Of a DNA stretch of 64,000 bases, positions 54,265 to 63,465 are shown piece after piece. The notes beneath the pieces are model-generated. The model did not search any database. It saw nothing but the letters and a program-made list of their open reading frames with translations, and was not told where the DNA came from. Source of the stretch: an uncultured Veillonella sp. (lineage in GTDB: Bacteria; Bacillota; Negativicutes; Veillonellales; Veillonellaceae); NCBI GenBank assembly GCA_902477915.1, contig CABSJA010000001.1:1-64000 (forward strand). The letters are read 5' to 3'. Numbering within the stretch: the first letter of the stretch is position 1; each line of letters opens with the position of its first letter. Both the position numbers and the translations under genes were made by a program.

Positions 54265-55599
54265 CTAAATAACGGTAACATTTGTATTAGATACAAATTT
54301 ATTGAGGACGCGTACCTCTTCAATCATATCTTGATGACTCATCAAGAAGCTTTCAGAGTCCTCTCTAATACATTTTAAGAACTCAACGATTTCATATCGT
54401 AAGCCTTCACCTTCAAACTTATAGAAGTATTTTTGGTTTAAGTTCACATCTTCAAAACGCAATTCAAAGAATTCTGTTTTCCACCAAGGCGCTGGTACAT
54501 AAATATATCCTTTAGAACCAGATATAACTAAATCTCCCTCTGCCTTAGCATTGATTGCCACAGTAGCGGAGGCCATAGCATCATCATAAAGAAAATTAAT
54601 CTTTGATAAAATATCGACATCGTCAACCTTATGACTTATAAAATCAACGCGATTATAATCAAATCCTAGGAGTTTAAAGATAGCTAATAATGGATAGGAT
54701 GCTAAGGATAAAATACTACCACCAGCTATTCTAATTTGATTAGCCAAATCTTCCCCCAAAACTTGTGTAAAATTAGCTTCTACATTAAAGATTTTACCAA
54801 TTTTTCCACTACGAGCCATGGCAATTAACTTATTAAATGCAGGACTATAAGCTGTTTTCAAGCCTTCCATCAATACTAAGTTGGAAGATTTCGCCAAGTC
54901 CATTAAGCGTAATGTTTCATCAAGGTCACTACTAAATGGGAATTCTGTTAATACATGTTTTTTGGCTTGTAGTGCTTTTTCGATATAAGCACCACGTTTG
55001 GATAAAGGCATATTAATATATACTGCATCTACTTTATCCAGCAATTCTTCAGATGAACCAAATTGTTCTAAATTATTAAATTGATGTGATTTATAGATAG
55101 TATCAACCGACTCTGCCTCTGTGTACCCACCAATAATATCAATGCCACTAACAAATTTAGACTCATCCAAAAATCTATCTAAAATAACTTCATTACCAAT
55201 GATACCAAGTCTAATATTCTCAGAATTTCTAATCTGCGTACTCGAAATACCTTGTGTTCTTGGTAAGTAAACTACCTTGCAATACTCATTTAAATAGTCA
55301 AAATAGCCTTCCCAATCAGATCCAACGGTAAATATATCTACATTAAATCGTTTGATATCATCTATTTTTTGGCCAAAATATTCTTCTACTACAATTTCAT
55401 CTGCGAAACCTGTAGCACGCACATTATCAATGCGCGTCATTAAAGAATCACGAACGTTAAATTTACCTCTAGATTTATCAAAATAGTCAGACGTAACCCC
55501 AACAATTAGGTAATCACCTAATGCTTTTGCATTCTTTAATAGATTGTAATGTCCCTCATGAAACAAATCGTATGTTCCATATGTTATCACTTTTACCAT
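54265..55599 (-). CDS. Cytidylyltransferase fused to Gfo/Idh/MocA-type oxidoreductase
   Basis: 444-aa fusion. Residues 1-128 are a TagD-like nucleotidyltransferase: GTYDLFHEGHYNLLKNAK (HxGH-type motif) and RTQGISSTQIR, matching the RTxGISTT motif of glycerol-3-phosphate/related cytidylyltransferases. Residues about 130-444 resemble a Gfo/Idh/MocA oxidoreductase: Rossmann start IRLGIIGN, AVYINMPLSKRGAYIEKAL, KHVLTEFPFSSD and LVLMEGLKTAYSPAF (the EKP-type motif is altered to EFP). It probably activates a phosphorylated polyol with CTP and oxidises or reduces a related intermediate. It starts 1 nt after the aminotransferase gene and 11 nt before LicD1. The combination points to a CMP/CDP-activated, possibly aminated decoration. 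The substrate is inference. Confidence 0.85.
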   Translation of the reverse strand: MVKVITYGTYDLFHEGHYNLLKNAKALGDYLIVGVTSDYFDKSRGKFNVRDSLMTRIDNVRATGFADEIVVEEYFGQKIDDIKRFNVDIFTVGSDWEGYFDYLNEYCKVVYLPRTQGISSTQIRNSENIRLGIIGNEVILDRFLDESKFVSGIDIIGGYTEAESVDTIYKSHQFNNLEQFGSSEELLDKVDAVYINMPLSKRGAYIEKALQAKKHVLTEFPFSSDLDETLRLMDLAKSSNLVLMEGLKTAYSPAFNKLIAMARSGKIGKIFNVEANFTQVLGEDLANQIRIAGGSILSLASYPLLAIFKLLGFDYNRVDFISHKVDDVDILSKINFLYDDAMASATVAINAKAEGDLVISGSKGYIYVPAPWWKTEFFELRFEDVNLNQKYFYKFEGEGLRYEIVEFLKCIREDSESFLMSHQDMIEEVRVLNKFVSNTNVTVI

Positions 55600-55600
55600 A

Positions 55601-56677
55601 TTATTTACCTGTAATCTCTTTAATGACTGATTTCATTGTTTCTACGAGCATTTTATTATCCTCAATGGTTGTATCTCCAATATGAGCAACGCGTAGAACG
55701 TATTCTTCATTAACTCCACCCGTAGGATTTACAAAAATATCATATTTATCCTTCAAGATTGTAAATACCTCTTTAGCAATTGGTTGTTCAAAACGGATAG
55801 GAGTAACCGCATTACTGATGCTGAAAGTAGGAAGAGATACTGGTAATTCTTTAATTCTATTTCTGAAATCTTTCGCCACACTATCAATACGAGCTAAATA
55901 GTTTTCAAAACCTTCCTCTTCAATCAGATGTAATGCTTTATTCATTTCTAAACATACCCCAACAGCAGGTGTGAATGGTGTTTGACCTCTTGTAAAGTTT
56001 TTTACATATTGGTTGAAATCGAAGTAAAGATTCTTAATATGATTATTTTTTACACGTTCTTCATATAATCTATCACTAATTACAATAGGGGATATACCTG
56101 GTGCAATACAAAGGCCTTTTTGAGAACTCAAAATAGTAACATCAATATTATTACCAGCCATATCATAATGATCAATTAAGAACGAACTAATCGCATCAAT
56201 TACCAAGTATGCTTCTTTCTTTTTAGCAAAGTTGCTTAATAAATTAATATCATATAACTGTGCGGTCGAAGTTTCATCAATATTAGCAATAACAAATGTA
56301 AATGATTGTTCTTCTACTGCAGCAAAGTGTTTCGCGGTTAGCTCCTCACCCTCGTCTAACTTAATCACAGTATGAGGTATCTCATGGAGTTCACATAAAT
56401 CGACGAAACGTTGACCAAAAGTACCACCATTAATAACTAACACATGGTCTGTTTCATTCATACAATTCATAATAGTAGCTTCTAATGCACCCGTACCAGA
56501 AGCTGTTAAGTAGATGGATTTATAGCTTTCTGGTGCATTCATAAATTTTTTAAGCAGTCTATCTGAATCTAACATAACTTCAGAAAATTCTGTTGTTCTA
56601 AAATAAGGAACTTGTTGATGTCTTACATCAAGAATTTCCTGTCTCATTTGAGTTGGTCCTACTGTAAATAGTTTCAT
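55601..56677 (-). CDS. Class V PLP aminotransferase (PhnW/AGXT-like)
   Basis: 358 aa from the ATG at 56677, with AGAGGGGA 7 nt upstream; the 9-codon extension to 56704 overlaps the preceding gene and has no better site. Features of the class: VGPTQM start, TASGTGALEA (58-67), INGGTFGQR, ETSTAQLYD (135-143), PLP-contacting Asp in VIDAISS (about 161), and the Schiff-base Lys in SSQKG (about 188). Relatives include 2-aminoethylphosphonate-pyruvate and serine/alanine-glyoxylate transaminases. No phosphonate-forming genes (PEP mutase, phosphonopyruvate decarboxylase) are visible, so a phosphonate product is not proven. Between a LicD gene and the cytidylyltransferase fusion it probably installs an amino group on the activated substituent. 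Confidence 0.87.
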   Translation of the reverse strand: MKLFTVGPTQMRQEILDVRHQQVPYFRTTEFSEVMLDSDRLLKKFMNAPESYKSIYLTASGTGALEATIMNCMNETDHVLVINGGTFGQRFVDLCELHEIPHTVIKLDEGEELTAKHFAAVEEQSFTFVIANIDETSTAQLYDINLLSNFAKKKEAYLVIDAISSFLIDHYDMAGNNIDVTILSSQKGLCIAPGISPIVISDRLYEERVKNNHIKNLYFDFNQYVKNFTRGQTPFTPAVGVCLEMNKALHLIEEEGFENYLARIDSVAKDFRNRIKELPVSLPTFSISNAVTPIRFEQPIAKEVFTILKDKYDIFVNPTGGVNEEYVLRVAHIGDTTIEDNKMLVETMKSVIKEITGK

Positions 56678-56691
56678 AATATAATCCCCTC

Positions 56692-57546
56692 TTATTGTTT
56701 CCAATACACTCTGTAGTTATGATGCGGTACCTGTCGATCTTTAGGTGGTGCTTCCATATAATTATTGTACAAATGACTTAAATAGAAATCACTATCTGTA
56801 AGTCCCCAAAACTCAGTATCCTCAAAAGGATATAAACTTCTATTATCAAACAAAGTTTTTTCGTATACTTCTCGTTTATTACCACTTGCACAATCGACGA
56901 GAACACTTATGTATTTCGAATTGGAAAATGGATACTGCTGGGCATCTTGATTAATCTTTTTGATTAAACTTGTGGTTGGTAAAAAATGCATTAAACTAAT
57001 AGCACCAAATTTTAAGAATGTACGAACATACCCTTTTAACTTTGCAAAGCTACCTTTAGAGTCTACATAACGATTACTGAATGTAAACTTCATAGAAGAC
57101 CCATGGAATAACAAGTTTAAAAATTGTTGATGTCTAAATATTTTTTGTTGTGCCTGTGTTTCATCCGGTAACCCATCAATTGGGAAAATATCTATAAATA
57201 CACCTGCTTTATCAAAATTACGCCACAATGTATTATCAACCATAATTGTTTCTTGATCGAATACCTTTGCCATTGTATAAGTATAGCTATCATCATTTTC
57301 AATAGAATATACTTGATATCTTGAGTTATGCTCATTATATGTCTTAATAAAGCGATTATAATCATCCCGTGGCATCATGATATCAATATCATCATCCCAT
57401 GGAATAAAACCTTTATGTCTAACGGCTCCCAACATTGTTCCATACGCTAATACATATCGAATATCATGTGTATCACAAAAATGTGCCACATCTTTTAAAA
57501 TATCTAAAGCGACACTCTTAATCTCCGAAAATCCAATTTCTCTCAT
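56692..57546 (-). CDS. LicD-family phosphotransferase 2
   Basis: 284 aa from the ATG at 57546 with GGAGGA about 8 nt upstream; the TTG at 57570 is rejected. LicD signature YGTMLGAVRHKGFIPWDDDID near residues 33-53, then MPRDDYNRF and VFIDIFPIDGLPDE. Ends 14 nt before the aminotransferase start. It should transfer a phosphoryl-linked group from a CDP/CMP donor to a sugar of the repeat unit. It shares the catalytic core with LicD 1 but little else. Two LicD proteins in one locus suggest two decorations or acceptors. Confidence 0.9.
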   Translation of the reverse strand: MREIGFSEIKSVALDILKDVAHFCDTHDIRYVLAYGTMLGAVRHKGFIPWDDDIDIMMPRDDYNRFIKTYNEHNSRYQVYSIENDDSYTYTMAKVFDQETIMVDNTLWRNFDKAGVFIDIFPIDGLPDETQAQQKIFRHQQFLNLLFHGSSMKFTFSNRYVDSKGSFAKLKGYVRTFLKFGAISLMHFLPTTSLIKKINQDAQQYPFSNSKYISVLVDCASGNKREVYEKTLFDNRSLYPFEDTEFWGLTDSDFYLSHLYNNYMEAPPKDRQVPHHNYRVYWKQ

Positions 57547-57579
57547 CAAAAAAATTCCTCCATAATACAAATAGGTCTA

Positions 57580-58338
57580 TTATTTAAAGAATTTTCTTTT
57601 CAAGAATAATCCACCTTTTTTAATCCAGTTTTGTGGCTCCATAAAGGATACATTTTGTTCCTTATAGTCAATGTTATTGGCTTCAAGCCATACGTCGAGC
57701 AAGATTTCACTTACGAAACCATAGATGCGCGCTTCGTATGTATCATAATCGGAAATATCGACGCGATGTTCAATCTCTTCCAAGATGGAGAACATCCATT
57801 CACAGTATTGATCAAAGAGGTCGCGTCGCATGACGAACATATTGAACATATGCGCCCAAGTGCGATTACAAACCTTTGTGAAAGCTGCGCTATATTCAGG
57901 ATATTTCTCAGCGATGATTTGCTCTGCCGCATCAAGGCCATCGCTATGATGCGCATTATTATAGTGAGAACGGTTAGATTCAATATAATATTTGCGTTTA
58001 TCTGCTACCACAACAGGATACTTTGAAAGTAGTTGTTCCCATTCCTGACTTGTAAGGATTTGATTCTTTTTATCCTCTACGGAACGCACCTCTTTGCGCG
58101 TAAAGTAACGTCTATAATGGACGAGACCGATATAGTCCGCATCAAGGTTTTTCCAAGCCCAATAAAGGCCTGTCAATTCGCAGTAATTTGCATTTTTTGA
58201 GGAAATATTATCCCCTGTATGATCGCCAGTATAACCAATATCAGCCTTGCCCTCTCTACCTACATGGATTGGCATGTATACGGAGTCCTCTGGCATCCAA
58301 TATTGCTTATGTGTAGCTACTAAAATCTTAATATTCAC
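57580..58338 (-). CDS. DUF4422 protein, probable glycosyltransferase
   Basis: 252-aa cytoplasmic protein starting at a GTG with AGGAG 8 nt upstream. It matches the DUF4422 pattern found in capsule and O-antigen loci: ILVATHKQYWMP, an early IGYTGDHTGDNIS segment, NYCELTGLYWAWKN, YIGLVHYRRYF, a central HMFNMFVMRRDLFDQYCEWMF. Members are thought to be glycosyltransferases, with galactofuranosyl transfer proposed for some; the adjacent UDP-galactopyranose mutase makes that plausible here, as inference. It lies 33 nt before LicD 2 and 58 nt after glf in transcription order. Confidence 0.88.
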   Translation of the reverse strand: MNIKILVATHKQYWMPEDSVYMPIHVGREGKADIGYTGDHTGDNISSKNANYCELTGLYWAWKNLDADYIGLVHYRRYFTRKEVRSVEDKKNQILTSQEWEQLLSKYPVVVADKRKYYIESNRSHYNNAHHSDGLDAAEQIIAEKYPEYSAAFTKVCNRTWAHMFNMFVMRRDLFDQYCEWMFSILEEIEHRVDISDYDTYEARIYGFVSEILLDVWLEANNIDYKEQNVSFMEPQNWIKKGGLFLKRKFFK

Positions 58339-58396
58339 TAGTACTCTCCTACATGAGTGTTGATTCTCAAATCTATATTTACATCGGAAATAGAGC

Positions 58397-59500
58397 TTAT
58401 GCTAATTCCTTTTCTACTAATGCCAAGGCACTAGCAATAACCTTATCCATATCGTAATATTTATATTCCCCTAAACGACCACCAAAGATAACATTGGAAA
58501 TCGTTTCAGCCTTTTTAACATATTTTGCGTAAAGGTCTAAATTCTTTACATCGTTCACTGGATAATAGGCTTCTTCGCCGATTTTCCAGTCTTTTGGATA
58601 TTCTTTAGTTACATATGTAACAGGTTGTGTACCAAATTCAAAGTGTTTATGCTCGATGATACGAGTATAAGGAATATCGCCTTCTGTATAGTTCACAACG
58701 GCAACGCCTTGATGATTTTCCTCTTCAAGACGTTCTGTTTCAAAGTGAAGACCACGATATTCTAAAACACCTTCAGAATAACCAAAGTATTCATCAATAG
58801 GACCTGTATAGATAATCTTATCTGCCAAGGCTTCATATTCTTCGCGATGTTTGAGGAAGTCTACGCCTAAACGGACTTCGATTCCTTCTAACATGCGTTC
58901 AATCATCTTTGTATAACCACCCATAGGAATGCCTTGGAAACGGTCATTAAAGTAATTGTTATCGTATGTATAACGAACTGGTAAGCGTTTAATAATGAAA
59001 GCTGGCAATTCAGTACATTTGCGGCCCCATTGTTTTTCCGTATACCCTTTGATGAGTTTTTCGTAAATGTCTGTACCTACAAGACTAATAGCTTGCTCTT
59101 CTAAGTTCTTTGGTTCACTTGTAATAGCAGCCCGTTGTTTTGTAATGATATCCTGTGCCTCTTTTGGAGTTCGAATATTCCACATTTTAGAGAAGGTATT
59201 CATATTAAACGGTAAATTGTACATTTCACCCTTATAGTTTGCTACAGGGCTATTTACATAGTGATTGAACTCAGCAAATTGATTGACATAATCCCACACA
59301 TGCTTCAAGGATGTATGGAAAATATGAGCACCATACACGTGAATGTTGATGTCGTCTTTGCTTTCACAATATAGATTACCTGCAATATGATTGCGACGAT
59401 CGATAACAAGTACAGATTTACCACGCTTGTGCGCTTCATGGGCAAAAACAGCACCGAATGGACCAGCCCCAACTACTAAATAATCAAATTGTTTTTTCAT
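58397..59500 (-). CDS. glf: UDP-galactopyranose mutase
   Basis: 367-aa flavoenzyme of normal family length, converting UDP-galactopyranose to UDP-galactofuranose. FAD-binding VVGAGPFGAVFAHEA (residues about 9-23), then IDRRNHIAGNLY and YGAHIFHTS (substrate/flavin region), LPFNMNTF, GYTEKQWG, the conserved Arg-rich PVRYTYDNNYFNDRFQGIP, and the C-terminal FGGRLGEYKYYDMD. SD AAGGAT lies 6 nt before the ATG. It indicates galactofuranose in the polysaccharide. It sits in a tight operon with the acyltransferase (10-nt gap) upstream. Confidence 0.97.
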   Translation of the reverse strand: MKKQFDYLVVGAGPFGAVFAHEAHKRGKSVLVIDRRNHIAGNLYCESKDDINIHVYGAHIFHTSLKHVWDYVNQFAEFNHYVNSPVANYKGEMYNLPFNMNTFSKMWNIRTPKEAQDIITKQRAAITSEPKNLEEQAISLVGTDIYEKLIKGYTEKQWGRKCTELPAFIIKRLPVRYTYDNNYFNDRFQGIPMGGYTKMIERMLEGIEVRLGVDFLKHREEYEALADKIIYTGPIDEYFGYSEGVLEYRGLHFETERLEEENHQGVAVVNYTEGDIPYTRIIEHKHFEFGTQPVTYVTKEYPKDWKIGEEAYYPVNDVKNLDLYAKYVKKAETISNVIFGGRLGEYKYYDMDKVIASALALVEKELA

Positions 59501-59510
59501 ATGTATATCC

Positions 59511-60482
59511 TTATTTTTTCATTCCAAGACATAGCAATCGTGAATAATGATTTTTTCTTAAAATATAACCTATCAAGATAGATAGAATTGTAGACGCTAA
59601 GAAGCACACAATAAAAGCTTCATAGTACAATCCTAATTTAGACCAAAGTACAATTCTAAATGGAATCTTAACGATATCACTAAAGATATAAACATCCATT
59701 GAAACAGTACCTAAAAAGATCAAAAGTGTTTTATATAATCCGATTCTAGATGAGATTTGGTTAGCTATATAGTATGTAATAGTAATCCCCGAAACTGCTG
59801 TTATAAGAGTAAGTATTTTAAACACATTAATATCATGTAGTAATGCATAATTACCTACACTAAAAATCACAAGAGATGTAAGGGCTACTCCTGCGGATTT
59901 CATATAATCTAATAGCATATATTTCTTTATATATAAGCCTAAGATATAGAAGAATTGGAAGTACAATATCTTTGATACCATAGGTACAGAAAAGATATTT
60001 AATACATCAGATAACATGCCAATGATGAAAGATAAGATTAATAAACCTAAATTTACACGTTTAACCAATAAGGCAATAATGATTGAAATAAAGAACAAGC
60101 AATATAAAAACCATAGTTCCCCATCCGGATTAATGCCTATAAATATTTTCCATATATCTTGCGGATATATCTGCTGACTTGCAAATTTTGATAAAGCTAA
60201 TTTGAAGGGAAAATACAATAAACCAATAGTGAAATAAGGAACCATTAACCGTATACTTTTATCTTTTACGAATTTTTGGAAGCCCTCTTTCAAAGGTATA
60301 TGCATAAAATAGCCAGCTACAAAGAAGAATACAGGCATATGGAAGCTATAAATTATAGTCCGCATCAAATATAAAGGATAACTAGCAATACCGCTAGCAC
60401 TTGCTTGGTCTGGAACAGAATGGCCCAAAACAACAAGCAAAATTGCAATCCCCTTCATAATATCAAAACTACTATCCCTCAT
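59511..60482 (-). CDS. Acyltransferase family 3 membrane protein
   Basis: 323-aa polytopic inner-membrane protein with about ten segments. Typical N-terminus FDIMKGIAILLVVLGHSVP with the conserved His in GHS, then SFHMPVFFFVAGYF. The family transfers acetyl or other acyl groups to sugars, so it probably O-acetylates the repeat unit. The ribosome site GGGGGA is close to the ATG (3-4 nt). Gaps of 10 nt on both sides place it in the operon between the initiating phosphotransferase and glf. Confidence 0.9.
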   Translation of the reverse strand: MRDSSFDIMKGIAILLVVLGHSVPDQASASGIASYPLYLMRTIIYSFHMPVFFFVAGYFMHIPLKEGFQKFVKDKSIRLMVPYFTIGLLYFPFKLALSKFASQQIYPQDIWKIFIGINPDGELWFLYCLFFISIIIALLVKRVNLGLLILSFIIGMLSDVLNIFSVPMVSKILYFQFFYILGLYIKKYMLLDYMKSAGVALTSLVIFSVGNYALLHDINVFKILTLITAVSGITITYYIANQISSRIGLYKTLLIFLGTVSMDVYIFSDIVKIPFRIVLWSKLGLYYEAFIVCFLASTILSILIGYILRKNHYSRLLCLGMKK

Positions 60483-60492
60483 AATCCCCCGA

Positions 60493-61929
60493 CTAATAAG
60501 CCCCTTTCGATTTAACGACAGCCAACACAGTTTTCAATAAATATACAATATCGATCCACACAGACCAGTTATGAACATACCAAGAGTCCATTAATACCCG
60601 TTCTTCATAGGTAGTATCGCTACGACCGCTCACTTGCCATACACCGGTAATCCCTGGTGGTACAAGGTAAAAGTCGTTGATATAGTCGCCGTATTTTACG
60701 ATTTCATCGCGCACGATAGGGCGTGGACCTACAAGACTCATATCCCCAACGAGAACATTCCACAATTGTGGCAATTCATCAAGACTCGTTTTACGTAGGA
60801 ATTTACCAATTCTTGTAACACGAGGATCATCTTTTAATTTGAAATCTCGTTCCCATTCTTCACGAGCTGCAGGATTTTCTTTCAAATATACCTCTAGCGC
60901 CTCTTGCGCATTAGGCACCATGGAGCGGAATTTATAGCATGGGAACTCTTTACCACCTTGGCCAACGCGCTTGTGGCCAAATACGATAGGACCTGGAGAA
61001 TCTAGATAAATCAATACAGCTACGATGGCGAGAATTGGCAAAATCAAGATGCCACCACAAACAGTAGCAACAATATCAAAGATGCGTTTCATAATACGGT
61101 TAGATTTACGAGCCAAGTTATTTTGTACCCGCAATACAACGGCTTGCTCTTCCATCATGCCACGCGCCGTAATGTTACTTGTAGGCAAACCGAATAACTC
61201 AGGTACAAAGGCAACGCGCTTTACTAATAGTTGCAAGTGATTAATCAAGGATACTAACTTTTTAGGCTCTAACCCTGGTGCACAAATAAGGACTGTTTGT
61301 ACACCTGTATCTTTAATAACTCGTTCAACATCAGAAAAAACACCTAAACATGGATATTCTTTAGCAATGGTAGAGGATTTAGGATTATCATCTACATAAC
61401 CAATAATCTTATAGGTAGCAATTGGCATGCGATCTAAGGATTTTTTTACGAGCTCTGCTGTTTTACCTGCCCCAACGAGAAGGACTGGTATATTTAAATA
61501 TCCTGCTTTTGAAAGGATCTTACCTACAATAAAACGACTACTAAAGATAAAGAGCAGCATAAATAGATAAGCAAAGATAACAAAGAGTCTAGATACATCG
61601 TTGATTACATGACCTGTGTACATGAGTACAATGGATACAACGACGCCAATAGTAATACTGCGGAATAAATTCTTCATCGTATCCCAATAAGGAGATACTA
61701 CAGAATAAGCATTATTGAGCAATAATATGGCTAAAAATACAAAAGGTATAATGCCATATACATAGATTTCATCTACCTTAAAATTTGAACTTACTGGTAA
61801 CAATGGCAAGTTTAAACGCAAATGATAGGCCGCTAATGTGCCTAACACAATAGAAACATAATCTGCTATAAGCACTATGATTTTGCTAATAAGCAACTTG
61901 TTGTGATTATTATATCCAGAACTATTCAT
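60493..61929 (-). CDS. Undecaprenyl-phosphate sugar-1-phosphate transferase (WbaP-like)
   Basis: 478 aa from the ATG at 61929; a 27-residue extension to 62010 lacks a ribosome site and would run through the leader terminator. The N-terminal half has about five membrane segments, then a Rossmann-like domain (IPVLLVGAGKTAELVKKSL, KIIGYVDDNPKSS). The C-terminal catalytic domain of bacterial sugar transferases follows: KRIFDIVATV, GPIVFGHKRVGQGGKEFPCYKFRSM, LRKTSLDELPQLWNVLVGDMSLVGPRP, ending GAY. It starts repeat-unit synthesis by moving hexose-1-phosphate, typically galactose, to undecaprenyl phosphate. First gene of the glycan operon, directly after a leader terminator. Confidence 0.94.
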   Translation of the reverse strand: MNSSGYNNHNKLLISKIIVLIADYVSIVLGTLAAYHLRLNLPLLPVSSNFKVDEIYVYGIIPFVFLAILLLNNAYSVVSPYWDTMKNLFRSITIGVVVSIVLMYTGHVINDVSRLFVIFAYLFMLLFIFSSRFIVGKILSKAGYLNIPVLLVGAGKTAELVKKSLDRMPIATYKIIGYVDDNPKSSTIAKEYPCLGVFSDVERVIKDTGVQTVLICAPGLEPKKLVSLINHLQLLVKRVAFVPELFGLPTSNITARGMMEEQAVVLRVQNNLARKSNRIMKRIFDIVATVCGGILILPILAIVAVLIYLDSPGPIVFGHKRVGQGGKEFPCYKFRSMVPNAQEALEVYLKENPAAREEWERDFKLKDDPRVTRIGKFLRKTSLDELPQLWNVLVGDMSLVGPRPIVRDEIVKYGDYINDFYLVPPGITGVWQVSGRSDTTYEERVLMDSWYVHNWSVWIDIVYLLKTVLAVVKSKGAY

Positions 61930-61946
61930 ACTAATACCCCAAACTA

Positions 61947-61990
61947 TAAAAAAAGGTTGTTTTCTCAATACAATTTTTAAGAAAACAACC
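61947..61990 (-). terminator. Leader terminator or attenuator before the glycan operon
   Basis: Perfect 11-bp stem GGTTGTTTTCT/AGAAAACAACC followed on the minus strand by TTTTTTT, ending 18 nt before the WbaP-like start codon. The 18 nt hold only the ribosome site, so a promoter for the operon must lie upstream of the terminator, making conditional read-through likely. Confidence 0.8.
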
Positions 61991-62029
61991 TCTAAACCAT
62001 ACGAATACAATGTACCAATATTTACATAT

Positions 62030-62038
62030 ATTGTATCA
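62030..62038 (-). promoter_or_regulatory. Candidate promoter of the glycan operon
   Basis: Extended -10 TGATACAAT on the minus strand, no good -35. It would give a leader of about 95 nt containing the 61947-61990 terminator. An imperfect ATACAAT/ATTGTAT inverted repeat overlaps it. Confidence 0.4.
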
Positions 62039-62194
62039 TATTCAAAAGTTTAAAACTATGAAAAAACATAGATTTTAGCTATCTTTTATGCAGTTTTTTG
62101 GAGATTTTGGGTCTATTTAAATTAGACATAAAAATCAATTAAATAATGCGTAAATATTTCCTAAATAACCCTGTGATTCTCAATTAATTCTCAA

Positions 62195-63394
62195 TTAACT
62201 CTCAATTGTTTTCAATTGAATCATGATGCCCATAACAATCCAAAACATGCGAATACCAGATGAATTTCCCCACGTATAATCAACTGATCCAAATAGGAAT
62301 AAGTAACTAATTAAACCTACAAGGATTGATAAATCATAAGGGTTTCGTGTCTTCACATAGTGTTTCAACGATTTACAGAACATAAAAATTGAGAATCCTA
62401 AGAAACCAACGAGGCCTAATAGACCAGATTCAGAGGCTATTTGCAATAAATTATTATGAGAATGGCCTAAATCTTGAGTTTCTTGTTTTAATTTATAGTG
62501 CTCTCGATATGTTTTTTGCCATAATCCAGGACCAACACCTGTTACAGGATGATCCATAATCATTTGCTTATCTGCTTCCCATACATAGATACGGCCCAAA
62601 TTTGAACCATCTGTGCTTATATTAAAAGTACTTTCAAAACGAGCTACATAGGCTTGATTGCTACTAAATGCATATCCTATACCTACAACAGCTACAAGTA
62701 GTACTAATACATAGCGAATATTTACAAAGCAATAACGCAATGTAATGAGCGCACCATTAATGCCATTAAATAACCAGGAACCACGACTTTGGTTCCCCCA
62801 CATGCCTAATAGCATGCCAAACAAAGAAAATATAGCAGATTTTCTTACATACGATGGAAATCTCTTATCATAGGCAGCAATTAATGCTAATGGAAAAGCC
62901 AATGTTAACAACATGGCAAGTCCCATCATAGAGCCGTGTATAACACCACCTGCACGACCTCCTGGTCCTAAATTATAGCCCAGTACATATTGTGCAAAGG
63001 CCGATATAGCATCGATGCCCATATACACAAAAAATACTGATAATATGGCGTATAATTTACGAGAACTCTTAATACATAGCAGAATTGGGACGATGACTAA
63101 TACCTTCCAAACCCAAATATTAAAGAAATATTTTGTGGTCACCGCTATATCATTACTAATTAATGCGGACGGCAATACGCATAGTAACATGCCTAAATAA
63201 GCCCATCCATATTGGCGTATGGACTGTGGTACAGAGATTTCATGTCGTCTATACCAACAAGTTACTAAGGTCATCAATATAATAAGGCTATATATTAAAT
63301 TCCCTAATGCCATAGATGACCGCGTCGTACATATCATGAGTGAAATGAGTACGGTCAGCACCATTTCAGAATTCTTAATTATCCAAGATTGCAT
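62195..63394 (-). CDS. O-antigen ligase/polymerase family membrane protein
   Basis: 399 aa from the ATG at 63394 with AAAGGGG 6 nt upstream; the extension to 63412 is not favoured. About 10-12 membrane segments and the Wzy_C signature: GVGPGLWQKTYREHYK, then HSHNNLLQIASESGLLG. In WaaL-type ligases a conserved His in this loop is needed to move polymer from undecaprenyl diphosphate to lipid A-core; the protein fits either ligase or polymerase. Its position, separated from the glycan operon and beside a VirK/YbjX gene, makes ligase more likely, as inference. No terminator is visible directly after its stop. Confidence 0.88.
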   Translation of the reverse strand: MQSWIIKNSEMVLTVLISLMICTTRSSMALGNLIYSLIILMTLVTCWYRRHEISVPQSIRQYGWAYLGMLLCVLPSALISNDIAVTTKYFFNIWVWKVLVIVPILLCIKSSRKLYAILSVFFVYMGIDAISAFAQYVLGYNLGPGGRAGGVIHGSMMGLAMLLTLAFPLALIAAYDKRFPSYVRKSAIFSLFGMLLGMWGNQSRGSWLFNGINGALITLRYCFVNIRYVLVLLVAVVGIGYAFSSNQAYVARFESTFNISTDGSNLGRIYVWEADKQMIMDHPVTGVGPGLWQKTYREHYKLKQETQDLGHSHNNLLQIASESGLLGLVGFLGFSIFMFCKSLKHYVKTRNPYDLSILVGLISYLFLFGSVDYTWGNSSGIRMFWIVMGIMIQLKTIES

Positions 63395-63465
63395 ACTAAC
63401 CCCTTTTTCCAAACATAGTTACAATCTACTGTTTATCATAGTGGTATCTATTCCCTTTATAGATA

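Noticed and set aside
55601..56677. Direct assignment of the aminotransferase as phosphonate enzyme PhnW
   Set aside because: No PEP mutase or phosphonopyruvate decarboxylase is visible; the fold class alone does not define the substrate.
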